This document shows positions 8,072 to 15,664 of a DNA stretch of 26,573 nucleotides, in pieces. Where the stretch lies: contig JAGZQO010000028.1 of the NCBI GenBank assembly GCA_018382125.1, positions 1 through 26,573 of the forward strand. The letters run 5' to 3'. The notes beneath the pieces are model-generated. The model ran no database searches. It was given only the letters and a program-made list of their open reading frames with translations, and was not told the DNA's origin. The position numbers were made by a program, and so were the translations under genes. The DNA is from Collinsella sp. Lineage in GTDB: Bacteria; Actinomycetota; Coriobacteriia; Coriobacteriales; Coriobacteriaceae. Every line of letters starts with the position of its first letter. The first letter of the stretch is position 1.

Positions 8072-10057
8072 ATGAAGCTCGCGCTTGCACAGATCGATAT
8101 GCGCCTGGGTGATATTGAGGGCATTTGCGGCCGCATCGAGGACCAGGCTCGTCTGGCCCGCGAGCGCGGGGCGCGCGTGCTGTGCGTTCCGGCTCCGCTC
8201 TTTATGGGCGCCATGCCCGGTGGCCTGGTGGGCGCTGCCGACTTTGAGCACGACATGCTTGCCGGCTTGACTGGTGTCGCCGAGCGTATCCAGGAGCTTG
8301 ACATGATCTGCATCGTGCCCGCGGCGGTTTCGTTTGAGGGCCAGCCGCTGCTCGACTACATGATGCTCAAGGACGGTCATGTGGTGCCGGCGCGTTCGAG
8401 CATTGCCCTGCAGCGTGGCGAGAACAACGACACACGTTGGGCGCCGCCGGTGTTCGACGTGGACGGCGTGCGCATCGCCGTGATTTTTGACTTGGACCGC
8501 GAACTCGAGATGCTGCCGACCGGTGTTGACCTCATTGCGTATTTCCAATTCAACGCGTTTGACATGACCGACCGCGAGACTGCCGCCATTGCCGCCGTTC
8601 GCAGCGGCGCCTACCGCAAGATCGCATCCAAGCGCAGCGTGTGGTTCGCCTGCATGGCGCCGGTCGGTGCCTATGACGAGTCGGTGTATACCGGCGGGTC
8701 GTTTGTGCTCGATGACTGCGGCCGCGTGGTGGCCCAGGCGCCGTGTTTTGAAGAGAGCCTGCTGGTCCAGGAGATTCAGCGCGGCGTGATGCTCGACGCT
8801 CTAGAGGATCATGAACTGCCCGAGTTCCGCTCGGAGGAGTGGCTGTGGCAGGCGCTGGTGCTCGCCGTGCGCGACAACGCCCGAGCCCACGGTGCGTCGC
8901 GTGCTGTGGTGGCATTCGAGGGCGACTTGCCGTCGTCCCTGCTGGCGGCGCTGGCCGTCGACGCTCTGGGCCCGCGTAATGTGATTGGCCTGGTGCTGGG
9001 GCGTAACCGTATCTTTACGCCGGCGCAGGAAGAGGCCGAGGCTGCCCGCTGCGCCGCCGTCCGCGCCATCGCTGAGCGTCTGCACATTCGCACCGTCGAG
9101 CGCGATGCGCCGGATGCGGCGCGTGTGCTCGATCGCGACGTGTCGGCGGGCGATGCCGAGCGTCTGCGCTCGCGTACGCTGGGCCTCATGCTGGAGGACA
9201 CGGCGCTCGAGTTGGGTGCGATGGCGCTGAGCCCGCTGTCCAAAACTGAGTACGCGCTGGCGGCGCCGGCGCTTTGCGGCGGCTACCAGGGCGATTATGC
9301 GCCCTTTGGCGATGTGTACCTGTCGACGCTTGAGTTTGTGGCGCGCGTGCGCAACCGCACGTCTGCCGTGGTGCCCCAAGAGCTCGTGACGCTCAACGCG
9401 GTGGAAGATTGTATGGAGCGCGTGCTGGCGCAGGCGCTCTCGACGCTCGACGGTCCGGTCGATATGCTCGACCGCGCGGCACAGCTGCTCGGCGGGCTTG
9501 AGCCGGGTGAGGTCGATGGCGCGCTCGAGGCACACGTGGACCGCAATCGATCTTTCGACGATATCCCGATGGCCGCTGGCAAGCCTGAGGCCTGCTCGCT
9601 GCTGCTGATGCTCGTTCGACAGGGTGAGGCTGCCCGCCGTATGTTGCCGACGGCGCCGATCGTTTCGTCCCGTTCGTTTGCCGAGCGCTCCTGGCCGTAC
9701 ATGCTCGCTTGGTCCGACCTGGGGCTTAACGGCAAGGAGCGTATGACGGTCGATTCGCTGGCGCGCGCCGAGGTGCGCCGTTTTGCTGACGAGGATACGA
9801 GCGAGCGCATGCGAAACGAGATGATGGGCGTGCTGGGCGAGCTACTGGGTATTTCGCCCGAGCAGATGGAGGAGCTGCGCTCCGAGGACGGTCAGCGTCG
9901 TTTGCACGAGGGAATGAAGAAGTTCGAGGGCGAGGTTCAGGACGCCATCGATAAGATGATGGGCGGTCAGGGCGGCTCGCAAGGTAGTCCCCAGGGTGGC
10001 CCGATGCCGCATCCGCCGGTGGATCCGAGGCAGTTTCCCTTTTTCTCGCAGAACTAA
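8072..10057 (+). CDS. NAD synthetase-like protein lacking catalytic residues (probable pseudoenzyme)
   Basis: 661 residues with the architecture of glutamine-dependent NAD synthetase: an N-terminal nitrilase-like domain (about 1-260) and a C-terminal NadE-like domain (about 270-560). The expected catalytic residues are absent. The nitrilase Glu position (usual FPEL) reads VPAPL with Ala41; the Lys region has ARSS at 107-110; the nucleophile Cys position (usual ICEDLW) reads IFDLDRE with Phe139. The synthetase P-loop SGGxDSS reads EGDLPSS (283-289), and the GTGNKSE motif reads SPLSKTE. An acidic helical region and a Gly/Pro/Gln-rich tail follow. The ATG at 8072 has GGAAAGGG upstream and starts at the domain edge (MKLALAQID). 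It precedes ruvCAB by 137 bases. The fold call is firm; the function is unknown, perhaps nucleotide binding or regulation. Confidence 0.8.
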   Translation: MKLALAQIDMRLGDIEGICGRIEDQARLARERGARVLCVPAPLFMGAMPGGLVGAADFEHDMLAGLTGVAERIQELDMICIVPAAVSFEGQPLLDYMMLKDGHVVPARSSIALQRGENNDTRWAPPVFDVDGVRIAVIFDLDRELEMLPTGVDLIAYFQFNAFDMTDRETAAIAAVRSGAYRKIASKRSVWFACMAPVGAYDESVYTGGSFVLDDCGRVVAQAPCFEESLLVQEIQRGVMLDALEDHELPEFRSEEWLWQALVLAVRDNARAHGASRAVVAFEGDLPSSLLAALAVDALGPRNVIGLVLGRNRIFTPAQEEAEAARCAAVRAIAERLHIRTVERDAPDAARVLDRDVSAGDAERLRSRTLGLMLEDTALELGAMALSPLSKTEYALAAPALCGGYQGDYAPFGDVYLSTLEFVARVRNRTSAVVPQELVTLNAVEDCMERVLAQALSTLDGPVDMLDRAAQLLGGLEPGEVDGALEAHVDRNRSFDDIPMAAGKPEACSLLLMLVRQGEAARRMLPTAPIVSSRSFAERSWPYMLAWSDLGLNGKERMTVDSLARAEVRRFADEDTSERMRNEMMGVLGELLGISPEQMEELRSEDGQRRLHEGMKKFEGEVQDAIDKMMGGQGGSQGSPQGGPMPHPPVDPRQFPFFSQN

Positions 10058-10104
10058 ACTGGGGATGGGATTTGCTCCCAACCCTGATACTTCAACTAAG
10101 CATC

Positions 10105-10128
10105 TTGACCCCGTTGTGTTATTCTAGA
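10105..10128 (+). promoter_or_regulatory. Possible ruvC promoter region
   Basis: A TTGACC lies upstream of a TAGAAC in the gap before ruvC, but their spacing is only about 14 bases. This is a weak candidate only. Confidence 0.25.
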
Positions 10129-10194
10129 ACAGACGTTCGTGAATGATGCGCGGGGCCTTGTCTTGCGCTGTGCTTGTGGCGAGGGGAGGTTGGC

Positions 10195-10716
10195 TTGGTC
10201 ATTTTGGGTATCGACCCCGGTTTGGCTCATACGGGTTGGGGGATTATCGAGGAGCGGCGTGGCGAGGTCCGCTGCCGTGCCTATGGCTGCATCGAGACCA
10301 GTGCCGGAAGTCCGCTCGCGGTGCGCCTGTCGCATATCGCCCATGACCTTAAGGATGTCGTCGAGCGTTATCGACCCGACACGGCTGCTGTTGAGAGCAT
10401 CTACTTTGGCGCCAACGTTCGTTCGGCCATCCCCACGGCACATGCCCGCGGCGCTGCGCTTGTGGCGCTTTCGGAGTGTGCGCTCGAGATTGGCGAGTAC
10501 ACACCCATGCAGATCAAACAGGCTGTGGTGGGCACCGGCGCCGCGGACAAGCGGCAGGTCGCCTACATGGTACGCACGCTCACGCAGCTCGACCACGACC
10601 CGCATCCCGACCATGCCGCCGATGCCCTGGCCTGCGCCATCTGCCATGTAAACCTTAGCCGCACCCGCGCCCTCACCGGTGGCGAGTTCTATCAACAGAG
10701 AGGAACCGGATACTGA
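10195..10716 (+). CDS. ruvC: Holliday junction endonuclease RuvC
   Basis: Cuts Holliday junctions symmetrically as a dimer during recombinational repair, together with RuvAB. The 173-residue product matches the family length. Catalytic residues are visible as Asp7 (GIDPG), Glu67 (VES), His140 and Asp143 (HAAD); His at the third position, in place of the E. coli Asp, is also found in Thermus RuvC. The start is a TTG: GGGGAGGT at 10183-10190 sits five bases before it and no ATG gives a sensible N-terminus. The upstream in-frame TTG at 10174 would place the binding site inside the gene. The stop overlaps the ruvA start by one base. Confidence 0.95.
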   Translation: MVILGIDPGLAHTGWGIIEERRGEVRCRAYGCIETSAGSPLAVRLSHIAHDLKDVVERYRPDTAAVESIYFGANVRSAIPTAHARGAALVALSECALEIGEYTPMQIKQAVVGTGAADKRQVAYMVRTLTQLDHDPHPDHAADALACAICHVNLSRTRALTGGEFYQQRGTGY

Positions 10717-11336
10717 TGATTTCCCAGCTCCACGGAGCGCTTGTCGAGGCCACGATGAGCTCTGCTGTCGTCGATGTGTCGGGCGTTGGCTTTGAGCTCG
10801 GCATTTCGGGCAGCACTGCGGCCACGTTGCCGACGCCCGGCGGCGAGGTCCGCCTCTACACGCGTATGCAGGTGCGCGAGGACGCCATGACACTTTTCGG
10901 TTTTTCCTCAAAGGATGAGCGCACGATGTTCGATCGGCTCGTGTCCGTCTCGGGCGTTGGCCCGCGCTTGGCGCTCGCCGTACTTTCCACCTATACCGTG
11001 GGACAGCTGTATTCCCTGGTGATGGCCGAGGACGACAAGGGCATGGCCAAGGTGCCCGGCGTGGGCAAAAAGACCGCCCAGCGCCTCATCTTGGAGCTCA
11101 AGAGCACCTTTGCCAAGGACAAGGGCTTTGTGCCGGTCGATGCGATCCCCGGTCAGGTTGCGATGCCCGTGCCCGCCGCCGCTCCTTCGGCGATCGATGA
11201 CGCCCGTGCGGCACTCCTTTCCATGGGCTTTAGCCCGCAGGAGACCGATGTCGCTCTGAGCGGGTATGATGGGCAGGATATGCGTGTCGAGGATTTGCTC
11301 GGCGCGGCGCTTAAGCGACTCGGAATGGATGCGTGA
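10716..11336 (+). CDS. ruvA: Holliday junction branch migration protein RuvA
   Basis: Tetrameric protein that binds four-way junctions and loads RuvB. The 206-residue length is normal. Domain I is an OB fold starting MISQLHGALVEA. Domain II holds two helix-hairpin-helix motifs (VSGVGPRLALAVL and VPGVGKKTAQRLI). After a flexible linker, domain III (about 160-206, ALLSMGFSPQETDVAL) is the RuvB-contacting three-helix module. Start and stop overlap the neighbours by one base (TGATG) on both sides, so the three ruv genes are translationally coupled. Confidence 0.97.
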   Translation: MISQLHGALVEATMSSAVVDVSGVGFELGISGSTAATLPTPGGEVRLYTRMQVREDAMTLFGFSSKDERTMFDRLVSVSGVGPRLALAVLSTYTVGQLYSLVMAEDDKGMAKVPGVGKKTAQRLILELKSTFAKDKGFVPVDAIPGQVAMPVPAAAPSAIDDARAALLSMGFSPQETDVALSGYDGQDMRVEDLLGAALKRLGMDA

Positions 11337-12403
11337 TGTGGGAAGCCGATGACTCTCAGGACCTGTGGACGACGCCCGGCAACTCGCCGGCGGCATCCAT
11401 GGCGCACGGCGAGCGCATGGTGGGCTCGGAGTTGACGGCCGAGGACCTCGATGTCGATCGCACTTTGCGCCCCCAGCGCCTGGACGATTACTGCGGCCAG
11501 GAGCATATCAAGCAGAGCCTGCGCGTGTTGATCGAAGCGGCGCAGAGCCGTGGCGAGACGCTCGACCACGTGATCTTCTCGGGCCCTCCGGGTCTGGGCA
11601 AGACCACGCTGGCTACGGTTATCGCCAACGAGCTGGGCGCTCAGATCAAGACCACGAGTGGCCCTGCCATCGCGCGCACCGGCGACCTGGCAGCCATCCT
11701 TACTAACTTGCAGCCGGGTGATGTGCTGTTTATCGACGAGATCCACCGCCTCAACCGTTCGGTCGAGGAGGTCCTGTACCCCGCGATGGAGGACTTTGCC
11801 CTCGATATCGTGATTGGCAAGGGTCCGGCGGCGCGCTCGATTCGCCTGGATATTCCCAAGTTTACGCTGGTGGCGGCAACGACCCGCTCAGGCATGTTGA
11901 CCGGCCCGTTGCGCGACCGCTTTGGCATTTCATATCGCCTGGATTACTACACGGTCGAGGAACTCGCGCAGATTGTTACGCGCTCGGCGACCATCCTGGG
12001 CGTGACGATCGACCATCCCAGTGCACTCGAGATCGGCTCGCGTTCGCGCGGCACGCCACGTCTTGCCAACCGCCTGCTCAAGCGCGTGCGCGATTACGCA
12101 CAGGTGCGCGGCAACGGCCCCATCGAGCTCGATATCTGTCGCCAGGCGCTCGAGTTCTTCGAGATCGATGAGCTCGGTCTGGACTGGATGGATATTCGCA
12201 TTTTGGAGACGCTCGCTAAGACGTTCTCCGGTCGTGCCGTGGGACTTACGACCCTTGCCAGCGCGGTGGGCGAGGACCCGGGCACGCTCGAGGATGTCTA
12301 TGAGCCGTATCTGCTGCAGTGCGGGTTGATGATTCGTACGCCGCAGGGCCGTCAGGCAACCCTTCGCACCTTTGAGCACCTGGGGATTGAACCTTCCGTT
12401 TAG
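11336..12403 (+). CDS. ruvB: Holliday junction branch migration ATPase RuvB
   Basis: AAA+ hexameric motor that drives branch migration with RuvA. From ATG 11336 it is 355 residues, with Walker A GPPGLGKT (83-90), Walker B LFIDEIH (131-137), sensor region AATTRSGML with the GPLRDRFG arginine-finger segment, and a C-terminal winged helix (about 275-355). A GTG at 11333 is also possible; I prefer the ATG because it gives the same one-base TGATG overlap as ruvC/ruvA. The first 25 or so residues are a longer N-terminal extension than in E. coli. No clear terminator follows. Confidence 0.97.
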   Translation: MWEADDSQDLWTTPGNSPAASMAHGERMVGSELTAEDLDVDRTLRPQRLDDYCGQEHIKQSLRVLIEAAQSRGETLDHVIFSGPPGLGKTTLATVIANELGAQIKTTSGPAIARTGDLAAILTNLQPGDVLFIDEIHRLNRSVEEVLYPAMEDFALDIVIGKGPAARSIRLDIPKFTLVAATTRSGMLTGPLRDRFGISYRLDYYTVEELAQIVTRSATILGVTIDHPSALEIGSRSRGTPRLANRLLKRVRDYAQVRGNGPIELDICRQALEFFEIDELGLDWMDIRILETLAKTFSGRAVGLTTLASAVGEDPGTLEDVYEPYLLQCGLMIRTPQGRQATLRTFEHLGIEPSV

Positions 12404-12479
12404 GGCGCTTTGTTTTGGCGGGCTGTTGGGCTATCGCTGGGCATCGGGTAAACATATCGCCGTTCATCGGTTATGGGTG

Positions 12480-12507
12480 TTTTACTATTGCGCGCCCGTG
12501 CTATGCT
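12480..12507 (+). promoter_or_regulatory. fhs promoter, extended -10 type
   Basis: TATGCT at 12502-12507 is preceded by TG at 12499-12500, an extended -10. TTTTAC at 12480-12485 is a modest -35 with a 16-base spacer. It lies 40 bases before the fhs start. Confidence 0.5.
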
Positions 12508-12547
12508 GAATTGGTCTTTTTCTCATTCGGTAACGAAAGGACCGCCC

Positions 12548-14215
12548 ATGCCTACTGACATCGAAATCGCACGTTCTGTCACGCCGCTGCCTATTACCGA
12601 GGTGGCCAAGAACGCCGGCGTCGACGTTAAGCACCTTATTCCGTACGGCTTCGACAAGGCTAAGGTCGACTATTCGCTGCTCAACGAGCCGACCGATCAC
12701 CAGGCCAAGCTCGTCCTCGTGACCGCTATCAACCCAACGCCTGCGGGCGAGGGCAAGACCACCACGACCATCGGTCTGGCCGATGGCCTGCGTCGTCGCG
12801 GCGTCAAGAGTGCCGTGGCCCTGCGCGAGCCTTCGCTCGGCCCCGTCTTTGGTGTTAAGGGCGGTGCTGCCGGCGGCGGCTGGGCTCAGGTGATCCCCAT
12901 GGAGGATATCAACCTGCACTTTACCGGCGACTTCCATGCCATCGGTGCTGCCAACAACCTGCTGGCCGCCATGCTTGATAACCACATCCAGCAGGGCAAC
13001 CAGCTTGGCATCGACGTTAAACGCATCACTTGGAAGCGCGTCGTCGATATGAACGACCGTCAGCTGCGCCACGTCATCGACGGTATTGGCGGTAAGGCCC
13101 AGGGCGTGCCGCGCGAGGACGGCTTCGATATCACCGTCGCCTCCGAGGTCATGGCAATCCTGTGCCTGTCTACGAGTATCAGCGACCTCAAGGAGCGCCT
13201 GGGCGAGATCGTCGTCGGCTACAGCTTTGCCGGCGAGCCCGTCCGTGCCCGCGACCTTAAGGCCCAGGGTGCCATGGCCGCGTTGCTTAAGGACGCGCTC
13301 AAGCCCAACCTGGTGCAAACGCTCGAGGGCACGCCCGCGTTTGTCCACGGCGGCCCCTTCGCCAACATCGCCCACGGCTGCAACTCTATCATGGCCACGC
13401 GTATGGCGATGCGCTTTGGCGATGTTGCCATTACCGAGGCCGGCTTCGGTGCCGATCTGGGTGCCGAGAAGTTCCTCGACATCAAGTGCCGTATGACGGG
13501 CGTTCGCCCCAGCGCCGTCGTGGTCGTCGCGACCGCTCGTGCGCTGAAGTACAACGGTGGCGTCGCCAAGGCCGACCTCAACGAGGAGAACCTCGAGGCA
13601 CTCAAGGCCGGCATGCCCAACCTGCTGCGTCACGTCGACAACATCCAGAACGTTTATGGTCTGCCCTGCGTGGTCGCCATCAACCGCTTCCCGACGGACA
13701 CCGAGGCCGAGCTTGCGCTCATCGAGTCCGAGTGCCAGAAGCTCGGCGTTAACGTTAAGCTTTCCGAGGTCTGGGCCAAGGGCGGCGAGGGCGCGCTCGA
13801 GCTGGCCGATGAGGTCATGCGTCTGATTGAGCAGCCGAGCGAGCTCAAGTTTGCCTATGAGGACGGCGCCGATGTTGCTGACGCCCTCGAGGCCGTTGCC
13901 ACCAAGGTCTACCGCGCCGACGGCGTCGACTTTACGCCGGCTGCCAAGCGTCAGCTTGCCGAGCTGCGCGAGAACGGCTTTGGCAACCTGCCGGTGTGCG
14001 TCGCCAAGACGCAGTACAGCTTTAGCGACAACGCCAAAGCTCTGGGCGCTCCCGAGAACTTCCGCATCACGGTGCGCGAGCTCAAGGTTTCCGCCGGTGC
14101 CCATTTTGTGGTCGCACTGACCGGCAGTGTTCTGACCATGCCGGGTCTGCCCAAGGTGCCCGCGGCCGAGAATATCGACGTCGACAACGACGGCAACATC
14201 ACCGGCCTGTTCTAA
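12548..14215 (+). CDS. fhs: Formate-tetrahydrofolate ligase
   Basis: Cytoplasmic enzyme that joins formate to tetrahydrofolate using ATP, giving 10-formyl-THF, the entry point of the folate one-carbon branch. The 555 residues match the usual length of about 556. The P-loop PTPAGEGKT is at 63-71, followed by REPSLGPVFGVKGGAAGGG and GGPFANIAHGCNS, both family signatures. The start ATG has GAAAGGA six bases upstream; an in-frame start at 12473 lies before the promoter and is rejected. The next steps of the pathway, fchA and folD, lie about 11 kb downstream in this window. It has its own promoter and terminator. Confidence 0.98.
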   Translation: MPTDIEIARSVTPLPITEVAKNAGVDVKHLIPYGFDKAKVDYSLLNEPTDHQAKLVLVTAINPTPAGEGKTTTTIGLADGLRRRGVKSAVALREPSLGPVFGVKGGAAGGGWAQVIPMEDINLHFTGDFHAIGAANNLLAAMLDNHIQQGNQLGIDVKRITWKRVVDMNDRQLRHVIDGIGGKAQGVPREDGFDITVASEVMAILCLSTSISDLKERLGEIVVGYSFAGEPVRARDLKAQGAMAALLKDALKPNLVQTLEGTPAFVHGGPFANIAHGCNSIMATRMAMRFGDVAITEAGFGADLGAEKFLDIKCRMTGVRPSAVVVVATARALKYNGGVAKADLNEENLEALKAGMPNLLRHVDNIQNVYGLPCVVAINRFPTDTEAELALIESECQKLGVNVKLSEVWAKGGEGALELADEVMRLIEQPSELKFAYEDGADVADALEAVATKVYRADGVDFTPAAKRQLAELRENGFGNLPVCVAKTQYSFSDNAKALGAPENFRITVRELKVSAGAHFVVALTGSVLTMPGLPKVPAAENIDVDNDGNITGLF

Positions 14216-14241
14216 GCCTGCTGTCCATAGCTGCTAGCCCG

Positions 14242-14280
14242 CCCCGCCGTGCCCACAAGGCCCGGCGGGGTTTTTGTTTT
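14242..14280 (+). terminator. Rho-independent terminator of fhs
   Basis: CCCCGCCG (14242-14249) pairs perfectly with CGGCGGGG (14263-14270), followed by TTTTTGTTTT. It ends directly at the stop of the convergent small gene, for which no separate terminator is seen. Confidence 0.9.
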
Positions 14281-14517
14281 CTAACCGCGTTGAAGGCCGA
14301 AGAGCTTGGCGTTGCGCTCGGCGACCATCATGTTGATATCGGCGATTTCCATCTCGCCGTCAATGTAGGGCTGGTAGGTACCGTAGGGGTCGCCAGCCCC
14401 CAAGCTGCAGCTTCCGCAGTTATCGCAGCTGTCGTTGCCGCAGCCCGCGAGTGCCAGCTTGATGATTTCCTCGCGTTCGGCGCGCGTTGTATCTTTGATG
14501 AGCTTGCTTTTTGCCAT
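14281..14517 (-). CDS. Small four-cysteine protein of unknown function
   Basis: I do not recognise this 78-residue protein. The first 22 residues are charged and helical, then comes a tight cluster Cys26-x4-Cys31-x2-Cys34-x2-Cys37 (CGNDSCDNCGSC), a short YGTYQPYIDGEMEI segment, and a helical tail ending LFGLQRG. Four closely spaced cysteines suggest binding of one metal ion or a small iron-sulfur cluster, which is inference. There is no signal peptide, so it should be cytoplasmic. The ATG at 14517 has GAGGAA a few bases upstream; a longer in-frame version from 14613 has no such site. It is divergent from the membrane protein at 14655 and convergent with fhs. Confidence 0.75.
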   Translation of the reverse strand: MAKSKLIKDTTRAEREEIIKLALAGCGNDSCDNCGSCSLGAGDPYGTYQPYIDGEMEIADINMMVAERNAKLFGLQRG

Positions 14518-14589
14518 GACGTTCCTCGATTCGCCTGTTGCCACCTGTCGCGCATGTCTTGTAGATACCGACGGGCTCTGCCCATCATA

Positions 14590-14609
14590 GGCTTTTGCGC
14601 GGGTAGAAT
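14590..14609. promoter_or_regulatory. Candidate divergent promoter region
   Basis: On plus, TAGAAT (14604-14609) is a good -10 for the membrane-protein gene, about 46 bases before its start. On minus, TATGAT just to the left (about 14584-14589) could serve the four-Cys gene. Neither has a strong -35. Confidence 0.35.
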
Positions 14610-14654
14610 GCATGGATAACTTGATGCTTAAGGGCGACGGAAAGGAATCGTTGC

Positions 14655-15644
14655 ATGGACCAGGATAAGACGACCGTGATGGGCGGCTACGGTTCCGCGC
14701 AGGCTGGCGATAGCGCCGATGCGACCCGCGTTGTTCCCAACCCCGGTTATACCGACCCCGCCGCGACGCAGCCTTCTGCCGAGCCCACCCGGGTTATGGG
14801 CTATGGCGACTCGGCGCAGGATTCTTACGCTGCATCTTCGCAAGGCCCCTATGGCAACGCAGCTCCGGATCCGTTTGATTACGCGCCGCAGGATTCTTAT
14901 GCTGCCTCGACGCCGAATCCCTATGATGACCTGCCGCAGAATCCCATTCCGCAGCCTCAGCAGACGACGTATATGCCGCGCACGGCTCAGCCTCGTTACG
15001 AGTCGCGCGAGCCGTATCGCGAGTACCCCAAGTCGATTCCGCAATATGGCGAGGACGAGGAGAAGAGGCCGTCGCGTTCGTCGAGCGTGATCAAGAAGAT
15101 CCTCATCGTGCTGGCGATCTTCTTTGCGCTGTCGGTTGTGTTTGCCATCGTGTCGGGCATGCTCAACAAGCGGGGGAGCTCAACGGCCGATACCGCTGCC
15201 GAGCAAACCGAGTCCGCCTCGTCTAGCACCGTCGATCTGAGCGATATCCCGGGGCAGTACTGGTCCAACGCCAAGAAGCTTCTCAAGTCGCGCGGCGCTG
15301 ATCTTTCGAATGCCGTGGTCCTGACTGATGATGGCTCAACGCCCGTCGTCGATGCCAACTGGGTCGTTACTTCTGCCTACTATAACGACAGCGGCAACCT
15401 CGAAATTCAACTCACGCACAAGAACAGCTCGGGCAACTCGTCCGACGGACAAAGCGGTACCGACAGCTCGAGCTCCAATACGCTGGAGGACTTGAGCAAC
15501 AAGGCACAGGAGTTGGGAGACAAGGCGCAAGAGCTGGGTGACACGGCACAAAACCTGGGCGATACCGCGCAGAACTTGGGCGGCATGGCGACGGATGCCT
15601 GGAACGCCCTGCAAAACGGCATCTCGGGCGCGCAGGGAAACTAG
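14655..15644 (+). CDS. Single-pass membrane protein with disordered cytoplasmic head and extracellular domain
   Basis: Unrecognised 329-residue protein. Residues 1-145 are low-complexity, rich in Pro, Tyr, Gln and Asp, and hold three similar sites, KTTVMGGYG (5-13), ATRVVPNPG (23-31) and PTRVMGYG (44-51), plus a duplicated QDSYAAS. Residues about 147-170 are one transmembrane helix preceded by IKK, so the head should be cytoplasmic. Outside are a Ser/Thr linker, a compact domain (about 195-256, QYWSNAKKLLKSRGADLSN...) faintly like a PASTA-type module, another Ser linker, then four heptad repeats of the form KAQELGD. The repeated T-x-V sites resemble threonine sites read by FHA domains in actinobacteria; that is speculation. 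GGAAAGGAA precedes the start. Confidence 0.82.
   Translation: MDQDKTTVMGGYGSAQAGDSADATRVVPNPGYTDPAATQPSAEPTRVMGYGDSAQDSYAASSQGPYGNAAPDPFDYAPQDSYAASTPNPYDDLPQNPIPQPQQTTYMPRTAQPRYESREPYREYPKSIPQYGEDEEKRPSRSSSVIKKILIVLAIFFALSVVFAIVSGMLNKRGSSTADTAAEQTESASSSTVDLSDIPGQYWSNAKKLLKSRGADLSNAVVLTDDGSTPVVDANWVVTSAYYNDSGNLEIQLTHKNSSGNSSDGQSGTDSSSSNTLEDLSNKAQELGDKAQELGDTAQNLGDTAQNLGGMATDAWNALQNGISGAQGN
15501..15584 (+). repeat. Four tandem 21-bp repeats inside the membrane-protein gene
   Basis: Four successive 21-base units encode KAQELGD, KAQELGD, TAQNLGD and TAQNLGG. The third bases differ between units, so selection on the heptad, not recent copying, probably keeps the pattern. Confidence 0.85.
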
Positions 15645-15664
15645 CTGTTAAGCAGGCTACAGCT
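15643..15664. terminator. Small hairpin between convergent genes
   Basis: AGCTGT (15643-15648) pairs with ACAGCT (15659-15664) across the 12-base gap between two convergent stops. It lacks T tracts, so any terminator role is uncertain. Confidence 0.2.

Noticed and set aside
12485..14104. 539-codon open frame on minus inside fhs
   Set aside because: It is the GC-rich shadow of fhs, low-complexity and without a ribosome site; fhs itself has clear family motifs. Similar long antisense frames in the SNF2, ruvB and folD genes were dropped for the same reason.
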